From NCBI RefSeq assembly GCF_039542905.1, contig NZ_BAABIS010000001.1, forward strand, positions 3,162,001 through 3,226,000: DNA of 64,000 nucleotides, in the 5' to 3' direction. Both the position numbers and the translations under genes were made by a program. Of this stretch, positions 1 to 7,814 are shown piece after piece; position 1 is the stretch's first letter; each line of letters starts with the position of its first letter. This DNA comes from Kitasatospora terrestris. Its GTDB lineage: Bacteria > Actinomycetota > Actinomycetes > Streptomycetales > Streptomycetaceae. The notes below the pieces were generated by a model, which ran no database searches, was not told the DNA's origin, and saw nothing but the letters and a program-made list of their open reading frames with translations.

Positions 1-782
1 ATCAGCGCCAGGTGGCCGTACTGGAACACCCGGCGGATCATGTCCCGCCGCGAGCCCGCGGTCTCCACCGCGTAGCGCATCGCGTCGGCGGCGAAGCCGT
101 AGTACAGCCACCACAGCGCGCACGAGATGACGAACGCCAGTGCCACGGAAACCAGTTGGGCCCCGTGCAGGTCCGACCCGGCGACCGGCCCGCCGATCCC
201 GACGATCGACTCGCCGAGCGCCACCAGCAGGAACAGGCCGAACCGCTCCGGCAGATGGCCCGGGTGGTAGTCGACCGCGGCCAGCCGGCGCCGGAACAGC
301 AGCGGCGCGGACAGGTCCAGCAGCGCGGCCGTCGCCCACATCGCCTCCCGCCACGGCGACTCCAGCAGCCCGCCGGCCAGCAGCAGCGGGCCGCTGGCCA
401 ACGCCCCGACCCCGTACGGGCCGTTCCACACGCCGCGCAGGCGGATCAGCATCCCGAGCAGCACCAGCCGGGCCGCCCAGTACGCGGCGCCGAACAGCAC
501 CCCGCGCCCGCCGTACGCGCCGGGCAGGGCGAGCGCCATGAACAGCCCGCCGAGGCCCACCGCGAAGATCCCGATCCGGTCGCGGGCGTTGTCCACGTCC
601 CGGATGTTGGCCTGCACCGTGGTGCCCACCCAGCACCAGTACACCGGGACGAACGCGATCAGCGCCCGCCCGGCCCGCGTCCAGTCGTGGTGGTGGTGCA
701 GCAGCTGCGACACCTGCGTCACCGCGAACACGAACACCAGGTCGAAGTAGAGCTCCGCCCAGGTGACCCGCTTCTCCTCCAT
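1..782 (-). CDS. Low temperature requirement protein A (LtrA) family membrane protein, partial
   Basis: The reverse strand reads open from an ATG at 782 to the window edge (about 260 residues), so the C-terminus is missing. The start MEEKRVTWAELYFDLVFVFA is the LtrA family signature (W-x-E-L-Y-F-D-L-V-F-V-F-A). It is followed by alternating hydrophobic helices, a GxxW-type tail to the first helix pair, and LFLLVALGESIVGIGG, another typical LtrA stretch. GGAAGG lies a few bases before the ATG. LtrA proteins are polytopic membrane proteins of unknown biochemical role, named from a Listeria cold-growth mutant. The gene lies downstream of the HAD phosphatase on the same strand, but a strong hairpin separates them, so co-transcription is unlikely. 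Confidence 0.85.
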   Translation of the reverse strand, partial: MEEKRVTWAELYFDLVFVFAVTQVSQLLHHHHDWTRAGRALIAFVPVYWCWVGTTVQANIRDVDNARDRIGIFAVGLGGLFMALALPGAYGGRGVLFGAAYWAARLVLLGMLIRLRGVWNGPYGVGALASGPLLLAGGLLESPWREAMWATAALLDLSAPLLFRRRLAAVDYHPGHLPERFGLFLLVALGESIVGIGGPVAGSDLHGAQLVSVALAFVISCALWWLYYGFAADAMRYAVETAGSRRDMIRRVFQYGHLAL

Positions 783-809
783 GCCTTCCGTCCCCCGTGG
801 GCAGCGACG

Positions 810-840
810 GAGCCCCGCCGGTGGTGTTCCGGCGGGGCTC
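810..840 (-). terminator. Hairpin terminator after the HAD phosphatase gene
   Basis: A perfect 12-bp stem (GAGCCCCGCCGG paired with CCGGCGGGGCTC) with a 7-nt loop starts 15 bases past the HAD stop codon. There is no clear U-tract, as is usual for high-GC actinobacteria. Confidence 0.75.
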
Positions 841-854
841 CTCGCTGGTCGTGA

Positions 855-1640
855 CTAGATCTCGTCGATCAGGTCGGCGATCGACTTGACCACCCGGGTC
901 GGGCGGTACGGGAACCGCTCGACGTCCTCCGGCGCGGTCAGACCGGTGAGCACCAGCACCGTCTGCATGCCGGCCTCCAGGCCGGAGACCACGTCGGTGT
1001 CCATCCGGTCGCCGATCATCGCGGCCGTCTCCGAGTGCGCGCCGGCCGTGTTCAGCGCCTCGCGCATCATCAGCGGGTTCGGCTTGCCGACGAAGTACGG
1101 CTCCACCCCGGTGGCCTTGGTGATCAGCGCCGCGACCGACCCGGTGGCCGGCAGCACGCCCTCGGTGGAGGGGCCGGTCTCGTCCGGGTTGGTGCAGATG
1201 AACCGGGCGCCGTCGTTGATCAGGCGGATCGCCTTGGTGAGCGCCTCGAAGCTGTAGGTGCGGGTCTCGCCCAGCACCACGTAGTCCGGGTCCTTGTCGG
1301 TCAGCACGTACCCGGCCTGGTAGAGGGCGGTGGTCAGGCCGGCCTCGCCGATCACGTACGCGGTGCCGCCCGGGCGCTGGCTCTTCAGGAAGTTGGCGGT
1401 GGCCAGGGCGGACGTCCAGATCCGGTCCTCCGGTACGTCCAGGCCCATCCCGGCCAGGCGCGCGGACAGGTCGCGCGGGGTGTAGATCGAGTTGTTGGTC
1501 AGCACCAGGAAGGGCTTGCCGGACTCCTGCAGCTTGCGCAGGAACTCCTTCGCACCGGGAATCGGCGTCCCCTCGTGAATGAGGACGCCGTCCATGTCGG
1601 TCAGCCACGACTCGATGGGCTTGCGGTCTGCCACGGGCAT
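855..1640 (-). CDS. HAD superfamily IIA phosphatase (NagD-like)
   Basis: 261 residues from the ATG at 1640, which has CAGGAG just upstream. The longer open frame to 1757 has no ribosome site. Visible HAD motifs: motif I D15-M-D17-G (nucleophile and acid/base aspartates), motif II around VLTNN at 46-50, the Lys of GKPNP near 187, and GDRMDTD near 210-216 for magnesium. The cap between motifs II and III is the C2 type found in NagD and p-nitrophenylphosphatase-like enzymes. Expected to be a cytosolic Mg-dependent phosphatase acting on small phosphorylated metabolites such as nucleotides or sugar phosphates. The substrate cannot be read from sequence. It is monocistronic, with its own terminator. 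Confidence 0.9.
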   Translation of the reverse strand: MPVADRKPIESWLTDMDGVLIHEGTPIPGAKEFLRKLQESGKPFLVLTNNSIYTPRDLSARLAGMGLDVPEDRIWTSALATANFLKSQRPGGTAYVIGEAGLTTALYQAGYVLTDKDPDYVVLGETRTYSFEALTKAIRLINDGARFICTNPDETGPSTEGVLPATGSVAALITKATGVEPYFVGKPNPLMMREALNTAGAHSETAAMIGDRMDTDVVSGLEAGMQTVLVLTGLTAPEDVERFPYRPTRVVKSIADLIDEI

Positions 1641-1818
1641 GTCTCCTGAGGTCTTGCGATGTCGAACAACTGGCTGCCCCAACGGGCCCAGCCTAGTCCG
1701 GGCGCCCCCCGGACGGCAGTCCCGACCGCCAGGCGGACGGACCCCGCCCCGCCTCAACGCAGCCTTAAACCTCTCCTAACCGCACTGATCCACCCTCAAC
1801 TCCCGTTCCCCGTACGGC

Positions 1819-1824
1819 TAGCGT
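1819..1824 (+). promoter_or_regulatory. Possible -10 element (TAGCGT) of the LPMO gene
   Basis: TAGCGT fits the TAnnnT pattern of the main actinobacterial sigma factor and lies 43 bases before the LPMO start. No convincing -35 was found. The rest of the 1641-1867 gap shows nothing else. Confidence 0.35.
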
Positions 1825-1867
1825 CCTCATTCCGAGCCACCCGCACCGCCCTCGGAGGAACACCCTC

Positions 1868-2819
1868 ATGCCGCTCCGCCGCACCGCCACCGTCCTCGCG
1901 CTCACCGCCGCCACCACCGTCCTCGGCTCCGGCACCGCCGCCGCCCACGGATCCATGGAGAACCCGCTCAGCCGGGTCGAGGGCTGCTACCTGGAGGGCC
2001 CCGAACACCCGAAGTCGGCCGCCTGCGCCGCCGCGATCCGCACCGGCGGCACCCAGGCGATGTACGACTGGAACGGCGTCCGGATCGGCGACGCGGCCGG
2101 ACGCCACCGCGAACTCGTCCCCGACGGCAAGCTGTGCAGCGCCGGCGCCCCCGAGTTCGCCGGCCTCGACCTCCCCCGCGCCGACTGGAACGCCACCCAC
2201 CTCACCCCCGGCAGCGACGTCACCCTCCGCTACCGCGCCACCGCCCCGCACCGCGGCACCTTCCGGCTGTACCTCACCAACGCCGGCTACGACCCCACCG
2301 AGCCGCTGCGCTGGGCCGACCTGGAGACCACCCCCTTCCTCACCGTCACCGACCCCCGGCTCACCGACGGCTCCTACCTCCTCCCCGGCCGCATCCCCAC
2401 CGGCCGCACCGGCCGCCAGCTGATCTACGCGATCTGGCAGCGCTCCGACAGCCCCGAGGCCTTCTACTCCTGCTCCGACGTCGTCCTCGACGGCGCCACC
2501 ACCGGAGCCGCCACCGGCACCGGACCGGCCACCGCGACCCCCCCGCCCCACCACGCCCACCCCGGCCCCCAGCGCGTCGCCCGGCACCTCCTCCCCCGTC
2601 CCGGCGGCCGTCCCCGCCGCCGCCGTGACCACCACCCCGCCCTCCTCCCCCACCGCCCCGGCCGTCCCGACCTCCCCCGCACCCCAGCAGCTCGCCCAGA
2701 CCGGCAGCTCCCGCACCAGCGGCACCCTCCTCACCCTGGGCGCCACCCTGCTCCTCGTCGGCGGCACCATCGCCGTCGTCACCCGCGGCCGCGGCGCCCA
2801 CCGCCGTCGCCCCCACTGA
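1868..2819 (+). CDS. AA10 lytic polysaccharide monooxygenase with C-terminal LAxTG sortase anchor, split by a frameshift
   Basis: The first frame gives a 26-residue signal peptide ending AAA, then mature His27 (HGSMENP), the N-terminal copper-brace histidine of AA10 enzymes. The second brace histidine is probably in DWNATH. Catalytic sequence ends near SCSDVVLDG, followed by a Thr/Ala linker. After a C7 run at 2538-2544 that frame degenerates into Arg/His-rich sequence. The +1 frame instead gives a Pro/Thr/Ser linker, then LAQTG, a hydrophobic helix and a basic tail (GRGAHRRRPH) ending at 2819. LAxTG is the class E sortase motif of streptomycetes. One surplus C in the run restores a complete wall-anchored LPMO. 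The protein would oxidatively cut chitin or another polysaccharide at the cell surface. RBS GGAGGAA precedes the ATG. Confidence 0.85.
2538..2544 (+). other. C7 run where the LPMO reading frame breaks
   Basis: Seven C residues. With six, the translation continues TATPRPTTPTPAPSASPG into the sortase-signal frame. With seven it runs into anomalous His/Arg-rich sequence. This may be an assembly indel, slippage or a real mutation. Confidence 0.7.
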
Positions 2820-2889
2820 CACCCCCGCCCCGGCGCGCCCCCGCGGCCCGTGCCCGCCCCGCCACCCCTCCCGTGGTTGAGTGAGACGC

Positions 2890-3957
2890 ATGACCTTCCC
2901 CTCCGAGAGCCCGTTCCGCGTCGGCCTGATCGGCTACGGCCTGGCAGGCTCCGCCTTCCACGCCCCGCTGATCGCCACCACCCCCGGACTGCGGCTGGAC
3001 GCGGTGGTCACCGCCAACCCCGACCGTCGCGCCCAGCTGCAGCGCGAGCACCCCGGGGCCCGCGCCCTGGACACCCCGGAGCAGCTGTTCGCCTCCGCCG
3101 AGCGGTTCGACCTGGTCGTGATCGCGTCCCCGAACCGCACCCACGTCCCGCTCGCCCGCGCCGCCCTGCTCGCGGGCCTCGCCACCGTCGTCGACAAGCC
3201 GCTCGCGGCGAACGCCGCCGAGGCCCGCGACCTGTGCGAGTTCGCGGAGAAGTCCGGCATCCTGCTGTCCGTCTTCCAGAACCGCCGCTGGGACGGCGAC
3301 TTCCTGACCGCCAAGCGGCTGGTCGACGAGGGGGCGCTGGGCCGGGTGCACCGCTTCGAGTCCCGGTTCGAGCGCTTCCGGCCGAAGCCGAAGCCGGGCT
3401 GGCGGGAGCTGGCCGACCCGGTGGAGGTCGGCGGCACCCTGTACGACCTGGGCAGCCACCTGGTCGACCAGGCACTGACCCTGTTCGGCCCGGTCGAGTC
3501 GGTGTACGCGGAGATCGACGTCCGCCGGGACGGCGCGGTGGTCGACGACGACGCGTTCCTCGCGCTCACCCACGGCTCGGGCGTCCGCTCGCACCTGTGG
3601 ACCAGTGCCCTCGCCCCGCTCGGCGGCCCGCGCCTGCGCGTCCTCGGCGACTCCGCCGGGTACGTGAAGTTCGGCATGGACCCGCAGGAGGACGCCCTCC
3701 GGGCGGGCCTGCGCCCCGACGCCCGGGTGCCGTGGGGTGCCGACGACCCCGCGCACTACGGCACGCTCGGCACCGACGAGCAGTCCGCCCCCGTCCCCAC
3801 CGACCCGGGCGACTACCCGGCGTACTACGCCGGCATCGCCCGCTCCCTCGCCGAGCGCAGCCCGGCCCCGGTGGACCCCCGCGACGCGGTCGCCACCCTC
3901 GCCGTCCTCGAAGCGGCCCGCGCCTCCGCCGCCACCGCGACGGTCGTCCGGCTCTGA
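2890..3957 (+). CDS. Gfo/Idh/MocA family NAD(P)-dependent oxidoreductase
   Basis: 355 residues from the ATG at 2890 (an in-frame GTG at 2881 is possible). The N-terminal Rossmann fold shows GLIGYGLAGSAFHAPL with the GxGxxG nucleotide-binding turn, then VVDKPLAAN, the conserved EKP-like strand whose lysine binds cofactor and substrate. A C-terminal alpha/beta domain follows, with DLGSHLVDQALTLFG carrying the typical G-x-H motif. Members oxidise or reduce sugars and inositols, and the substrate here is unknown. The gene is read away from the LPMO and stands alone. A small membrane-protein gene follows after 77 bases with its own RBS. Confidence 0.92.
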   Translation: MTFPSESPFRVGLIGYGLAGSAFHAPLIATTPGLRLDAVVTANPDRRAQLQREHPGARALDTPEQLFASAERFDLVVIASPNRTHVPLARAALLAGLATVVDKPLAANAAEARDLCEFAEKSGILLSVFQNRRWDGDFLTAKRLVDEGALGRVHRFESRFERFRPKPKPGWRELADPVEVGGTLYDLGSHLVDQALTLFGPVESVYAEIDVRRDGAVVDDDAFLALTHGSGVRSHLWTSALAPLGGPRLRVLGDSAGYVKFGMDPQEDALRAGLRPDARVPWGADDPAHYGTLGTDEQSAPVPTDPGDYPAYYAGIARSLAERSPAPVDPRDAVATLAVLEAARASAATATVVRL

Positions 3958-4034
3958 CGGAACCCTCCGGGTGCGTCCCGGCGTGTGCGTAGGATGAGGA
4001 GCAGTCAGCCCCGGATCCGGAGGAGGTCGAGCCC

Positions 4035-4328
4035 GTGCCACTGGTCGCACTGCTGCTCGCCGTCCTCCGGGTGCTGACCGGCGACCTGCTGCAGGGCCCG
4101 GGCGCCCTGACCGCCGTCGCCGCTGCGGCAGCCCTCGTGCTGCTCGCCGGGGCCGTCGCCGGCACCCTCGCCGCGGCCCGCCCGCTCGGCGCCCGCGCGC
4201 CCGCCGCCGTCCGCGCCGCGACCCTGCGCCGCCGGGCCTTCCGCACCGCCTTCCTCCCCCAGCGCGACCCGGACGCCCGGGGCCGCCGCAGGCCGAGGGC
4301 CCCTGGCGCGGCCCCGGCGGCCGCGTAA
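4035..4328 (+). CDS. Small membrane protein, probably DUF6412 family
   Basis: 97 residues from a GTG at 4035 with a strong GGAGGAGG eight bases upstream. Two N-terminal hydrophobic segments (about residues 2-14 and 25-47) are followed by an Arg/Ala/Pro-rich C-terminal tail that would be cytosolic. From memory, small proteins of this shape next to a short YidC are annotated DUF6412 in streptomycetes. The function is unknown. It lies 82 bases upstream of the YidC paralogue on the same strand, suggesting a shared transcript and a membrane-insertion context. Confidence 0.65.
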   Translation: MPLVALLLAVLRVLTGDLLQGPGALTAVAAAAALVLLAGAVAGTLAAARPLGARAPAAVRAATLRRRAFRTAFLPQRDPDARGRRRPRAPGAAPAAA

Positions 4329-4410
4329 CCCTCGCCACGTCCGTACCGGCCCGCGCGGCCGCCCTCCGCCGACCTCTCACCTTCACGAGACCCCGGAGGG
4401 CTCTCCCGTC

Positions 4411-5100
4411 ATGTCCGTCCTCGCCCTGCTCGACCCTGCCGTCCGCGGCGCCCACGACGTCGTCGCGGCGCTCGCCGACGTCGTCCCGACCGCACTCGCG
4501 ATCGTCCTGTTCACCGCCGCCGTCCGGCTCGCCCTGCATCCGCTGGCCCGCGCCGCCGCCCGCGGCGAGAAGGCCCGGCTGCGCCTCGCCCCGCGGGTCG
4601 CCGAACTCCGCGAGCGCCACCGCAAGCACCCGGAGAAGCTGCAGGCCGCCCTCGCCGAGCTGTACCGCACCGAACAGGCCTCGCCCTTCGCCGGCTGCCT
4701 GCCGATGCTCCTCCAGCTCCCGTTCTTCTCCGTGATGTACCGGCTCTTCACCACCCCGAACGACCTGCTCGGCCACACCCTGGGCGGCGTCCCGCTGGGC
4801 CTGCACGTCACCGGCGTCCACTCGCTGCCCCAGCTGCTGGTCTTCGCCGCCCTGTACGCCGCGCTGGCCGCCGTCGGATGGGCCGGCTTCCGCCGCGCCC
4901 GCCGCACCCCCACCGACGCCCCGGGTGCGGCCCTGCTCCCCTACCTCTCCTTCGGCACGGTCCTGTTCGCCGCGCTGGTCCCGCTCGCCGCCGGCCTCTA
5001 CCTGCTCACCACCACCGCCTGGACCGCGGCCGAACGCGCCCTCCTCCACCGCGGGGCGCCCGTACCGGCGGCCGGCCCGGCGGTGCCGGCGGCCCGCTGA
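4411..5100 (+). CDS. YidC/Oxa1 family membrane insertase paralogue
   Basis: 229 residues. The core Oxa1 fold is visible: a first helix with the conserved groove arginine (LFTAAVRLALHPL), the charged cytosolic hairpin (ARGEKARLRLAPRVAELRERHRK), then SPFAGCLPMLLQLPFFSVMYRLF and two or three further helices. It is much shorter than the main actinobacterial YidC and lacks a long basic tail, so it is probably an accessory insertase rather than the housekeeping one that normally sits near rnpA and oriC. GGAGGG precedes the start by about a dozen bases. It probably works with the small protein encoded just upstream. Confidence 0.9.
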   Translation: MSVLALLDPAVRGAHDVVAALADVVPTALAIVLFTAAVRLALHPLARAAARGEKARLRLAPRVAELRERHRKHPEKLQAALAELYRTEQASPFAGCLPMLLQLPFFSVMYRLFTTPNDLLGHTLGGVPLGLHVTGVHSLPQLLVFAALYAALAAVGWAGFRRARRTPTDAPGAALLPYLSFGTVLFAALVPLAAGLYLLTTTAWTAAERALLHRGAPVPAAGPAVPAAR

Positions 5101-5181
5101 ATCCGGGCGGGGCGGCCGGAATTCCCGGGCGGGCCGCCTCGTTCACCTGGAACCGCCCACCACACCGTCCCTGGGAGCATC

Positions 5182-5865
5182 GTGCCCGAAGCCACGTCCG
5201 ACGCCACGACCGCCACCGCCGCCACCACCGCCACCGTCCTGCCCGCGCCGGCCGTGCAGGCCGAGCGCCTGGTCGAGCTGGGGGTCGCCGAGCTCGCCGG
5301 GCTGTCCGCCGCCGAGCTGCGCGCCTTCGCCGAGGCCGCCGGGCCCGCCGCCGGGGGCGCGCTGCTCGCCGTCCACCCGGACCTGGCCCCCGCCTCCGCC
5401 CTCGCGCCGCTGCTGCGCCGCGGGGGCAGGCCGGGCTTCGTCGTCACCGACATGACCGACGTCGACCGGTTCGCGCCGACGGTCACGGTGCCGGACGCCC
5501 CGCTGTACCTGGTCACCGGCCTCGACCGCGGCGACCACCTGGCCAACCGGACGCCGGAGGAGGCACTGCCCGCACTCACCGCGCGGGACCGCACCCCGCT
5601 GCTGCTCACCGAGGGCATCCACTGGGTCCTGCAGCAGCCGGCGGTCCTGGAGCGCAACCACTGCTTCATGACCATCGGCTCCCGGCTGCGCAAGGCGAAC
5701 GGCGCCCTGGACACCCGCACCCCGGCGATCTGGATCAGCAACGGCACCGGCCGGGACGGCCGCGAGCGGCGCGACGCCCCCAAGGTCGGCTGGTGCTGGT
5801 GGGGCAACCGCCACACCTGGCTCGGCTTCGCCTCGGCCACCGGCCGCCGGCACCAGGGAGGCTGA
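5182..5865 (+). CDS. Conserved protein, DUF5701-like
   Basis: 227 residues from a GTG at 5182, with GGGAG at the right distance. An Ala/Thr-rich N-terminus (residues 1-20) precedes a compact domain. Conserved-looking blocks are VTDMTDVDRFAPTV, YLVTGLDRGDHLANRTPEEA, LLLTEGIHWVLQQPAVLERN and GWCWWGNRHTWLGFASATGR. The last is rich in Trp and matches my memory of DUF5701. No catalytic motif, signal peptide or membrane segment is seen, so the protein is probably cytosolic and of unknown role. Confidence 0.7.
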   Translation: MPEATSDATTATAATTATVLPAPAVQAERLVELGVAELAGLSAAELRAFAEAAGPAAGGALLAVHPDLAPASALAPLLRRGGRPGFVVTDMTDVDRFAPTVTVPDAPLYLVTGLDRGDHLANRTPEEALPALTARDRTPLLLTEGIHWVLQQPAVLERNHCFMTIGSRLRKANGALDTRTPAIWISNGTGRDGRERRDAPKVGWCWWGNRHTWLGFASATGRRHQGG

Positions 5866-5906
5866 GCGCCGACCGCCCGCGCACCGGACCCCCGGGCGCG
5901 CGGGCG

Positions 5907-5985
5907 GTCACCGCGCGGCCGTCACGCCGCAGCCGTCACACCGCGGGCCGTCACGCCGCGGCCGTCACAGCGCGGCGGTGACGGC
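5907..5985. repeat. Imperfect short tandem repeats ending on the racemase stop codon
   Basis: Four to five units of the type GCCGTCACRCCGCGG with a period near 15 bases. The last units run into the 3' end and stop codon of the racemase gene (stop at 5965-5967). Confidence 0.7.
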
Positions 5986-6651
5986 GGCCTCGGCGTGGAT
6001 CCGGGTGGTCGGGAAGACCGGCACCGGGCTGTCCCCGGCGCCGACCAGCAGCTCGATCTCCGTGCAGCCCAGGACGACCCCCTCGGCGCCGGCCGCGACC
6101 AGTTCGGCGATCACCTTCCGGTACGCCTCCCGCGACTCCTCGCGGACCACCCCGACGCACAGCTCCTCGTAGATCACCCGGTGGACCAGCGCCCGCCCGG
6201 CCGCGTCCGGCACGAGGACCTCCAGCCCGTGGCCGGCGAGCCGCTCGCGGTAGAAGTCCTGCTCCATGGTGAACGCCGTGCCGAGCAGCCCGACCCGCCG
6301 CACCCCTGCGGCCAGCACCGCCCCCGCCGTGGCGTCCGCGAGGTGCAGCAGCGGGACCGACACCGCCTCCGCCACCCGGTCGGCCACCTTGTGCATGGTG
6401 TTGGTGCAGATCAGCAGCAGGTCCGCGCCGGCCGCCTGCACCGACCGCGCGGCCTCCGCCAGCAGCTCGCCGGCCGCCTCCCAGTCCCCCGCCGCCTGCA
6501 GCCGTTCCACCTCGGCGAAGTCCACCGAGTACAGCACGCACTTCGCGGAGTGCAGCCCGCCGAGCCGCTCCCTGGTCAGCTCGTTGAGCAGCCGGTAGTA
6601 CTCCGCCGTCGATTCCCAGCTCATCCCGCCGAGCAGCCCGATCGTCTTCAT
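5965..6651 (-). CDS. Aspartate/glutamate racemase family protein
   Basis: 228 residues. MKTIGLLGGMSWESTAEYYR is the classic N-terminus of the Asp/Glu racemase family. The two catalytic cysteines are visible in ICTNTMHK and LGCTEIELL, and a substrate loop in GTAFTMEQDFY. The enzyme would interconvert D- and L-acidic amino acids without PLP by a two-cysteine mechanism in the cytosol. The gene is convergent with the DUF5701 gene, and its 3' end lies in a short tandem repeat. No clear RBS precedes the ATG. Confidence 0.92.
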   Translation of the reverse strand: MKTIGLLGGMSWESTAEYYRLLNELTRERLGGLHSAKCVLYSVDFAEVERLQAAGDWEAAGELLAEAARSVQAAGADLLLICTNTMHKVADRVAEAVSVPLLHLADATAGAVLAAGVRRVGLLGTAFTMEQDFYRERLAGHGLEVLVPDAAGRALVHRVIYEELCVGVVREESREAYRKVIAELVAAGAEGVVLGCTEIELLVGAGDSPVPVFPTTRIHAEAAVTAAL

Positions 6652-6727
6652 CGCGCCACTGTGCCACGTCCGCGCCCGCCCGTGCCGGGTGGCGTACGGG
6701 CGGGCCGCGGTGCGGGCGGACGAGGGG

Positions 6728-7765
6728 TCAGCGGGGCCAGGCGGCGAGGTAGGTGTCGATCTCGCCGGTGAGGCGGCGCTTGCCGGCCGGGTCGAGGAAG
6801 GAGGCCTCGACGGCGTTCTTGGCGAGGGTGGCGACGCCGGTCTCGTCGAGGTCGAGGAGGCGGGCGGCGACGGCGTACTCGGTGTTGAGGTCGGTGCCGA
6901 ACATCGGCGGGTCGTCGCTGTTGACGGTGACCAGCAGGCCGGCGTCGACCATCTGACGGATGGGGTGGTCCTCCATCCGGTCGACGGCGCGGGTGGCGAT
7001 GTTGGAGGTGGGGCAGACCTCGAGCGCGATGCGGTGCTCGCCGAGGTGGTCGATCAGGGCCGGGTCGTGGACGGCCTGGGTGCCGTGGCCGATGCGTTCG
7101 GCGCCGAGGACGCGCAGCGCGTCCCAGACGGTCTCGGGCCCGGTGGTCTCGCCGGCGTGCGGGACGGAGTGCAGGCCGACCGCCCGCGCCCGGTCGAAGT
7201 AGGGCTTGAACTGCGGGCGGGGCACGCCGATCTCGGGGCCGCCGAGGCCGAAGGAGACCAGGCCCTCGGGGGCGAGCTCGGTGGCGAGGCGGGCGGTCAC
7301 CTCGGCGGATTCGAGCCCGGCCTCGCCGGGGATGTCGAAGCACCAGCGCAGGACGACGCCGAGTTCCTTCTCGGCGCGCAGCCGGGCGTCCTCGATGGCC
7401 TCCATGAAGGCGACGTCGGGGATTCCGCGCTTGACCGAGGAGTACGGGGTGATGGTGAGTTCGGCGTAGCGGATGTTCTGCCGGGCCATGTCCTCGGCGA
7501 CGCCGTAGGTGAGGGCGCGGACGTCCTCGGCGTCGCGGATCAGGTCGACGACGCTGAGGTAGACCTCGATGAAGTGGGCGAAGTCGGTGAAGGTGAAGTA
7601 CTCGGCGAGCGCGGCCGGGTCGGTGGGCACCTTGGTGCCGGACGCGTGCCGGGCGGCGAGTTCGGCGACCACCCGGGGGGAGGCCGAGCCGACGTGGTGG
7701 ACGTGCAGTTCCGCCTTGGGCATGCCGGCGATGAACGCCTCGATCCCGCTCCTGGTCTCGGCCAC
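6728..7765 (-). CDS. Adenosine deaminase family protein
   Basis: 345 residues from a GTG at 7765 with AGAGGAG eight bases upstream. In-frame TTG 7798 and ATG 7786 lack a good RBS. Zinc ligands: HVH at residues 21-23, the His of VPHAGET and the Asp of NSDDPPMF. Also seen are GHGTQAV and the CPTSN block that contact the purine. The N-terminal motif is HVHHVGS rather than the common HLHLxG(T/S), as I recall for one streptomycete ADA paralogue group. It deaminates adenosine (or a related purine) to the inosine form in purine salvage. Confidence 0.92.
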   Translation of the reverse strand: MAETRSGIEAFIAGMPKAELHVHHVGSASPRVVAELAARHASGTKVPTDPAALAEYFTFTDFAHFIEVYLSVVDLIRDAEDVRALTYGVAEDMARQNIRYAELTITPYSSVKRGIPDVAFMEAIEDARLRAEKELGVVLRWCFDIPGEAGLESAEVTARLATELAPEGLVSFGLGGPEIGVPRPQFKPYFDRARAVGLHSVPHAGETTGPETVWDALRVLGAERIGHGTQAVHDPALIDHLGEHRIALEVCPTSNIATRAVDRMEDHPIRQMVDAGLLVTVNSDDPPMFGTDLNTEYAVAARLLDLDETGVATLAKNAVEASFLDPAGKRRLTGEIDTYLAAWPR

Positions 7766-7814
7766 GGTGCCGCTCCTCTGCTCCATACGCGTAGACAACG
7801 ATGCTATCCGGCTG

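Noticed and set aside
12..854. Forward open frame of 280 codons at the left edge
   Set aside because: Gln/Arg/Pro-rich product with no motif; the reverse strand encodes LtrA.
2779..5049. Reverse open frame of 756 codons
   Set aside because: Gly/Arg/Glu low-complexity shadow of the oxidoreductase and YidC genes.
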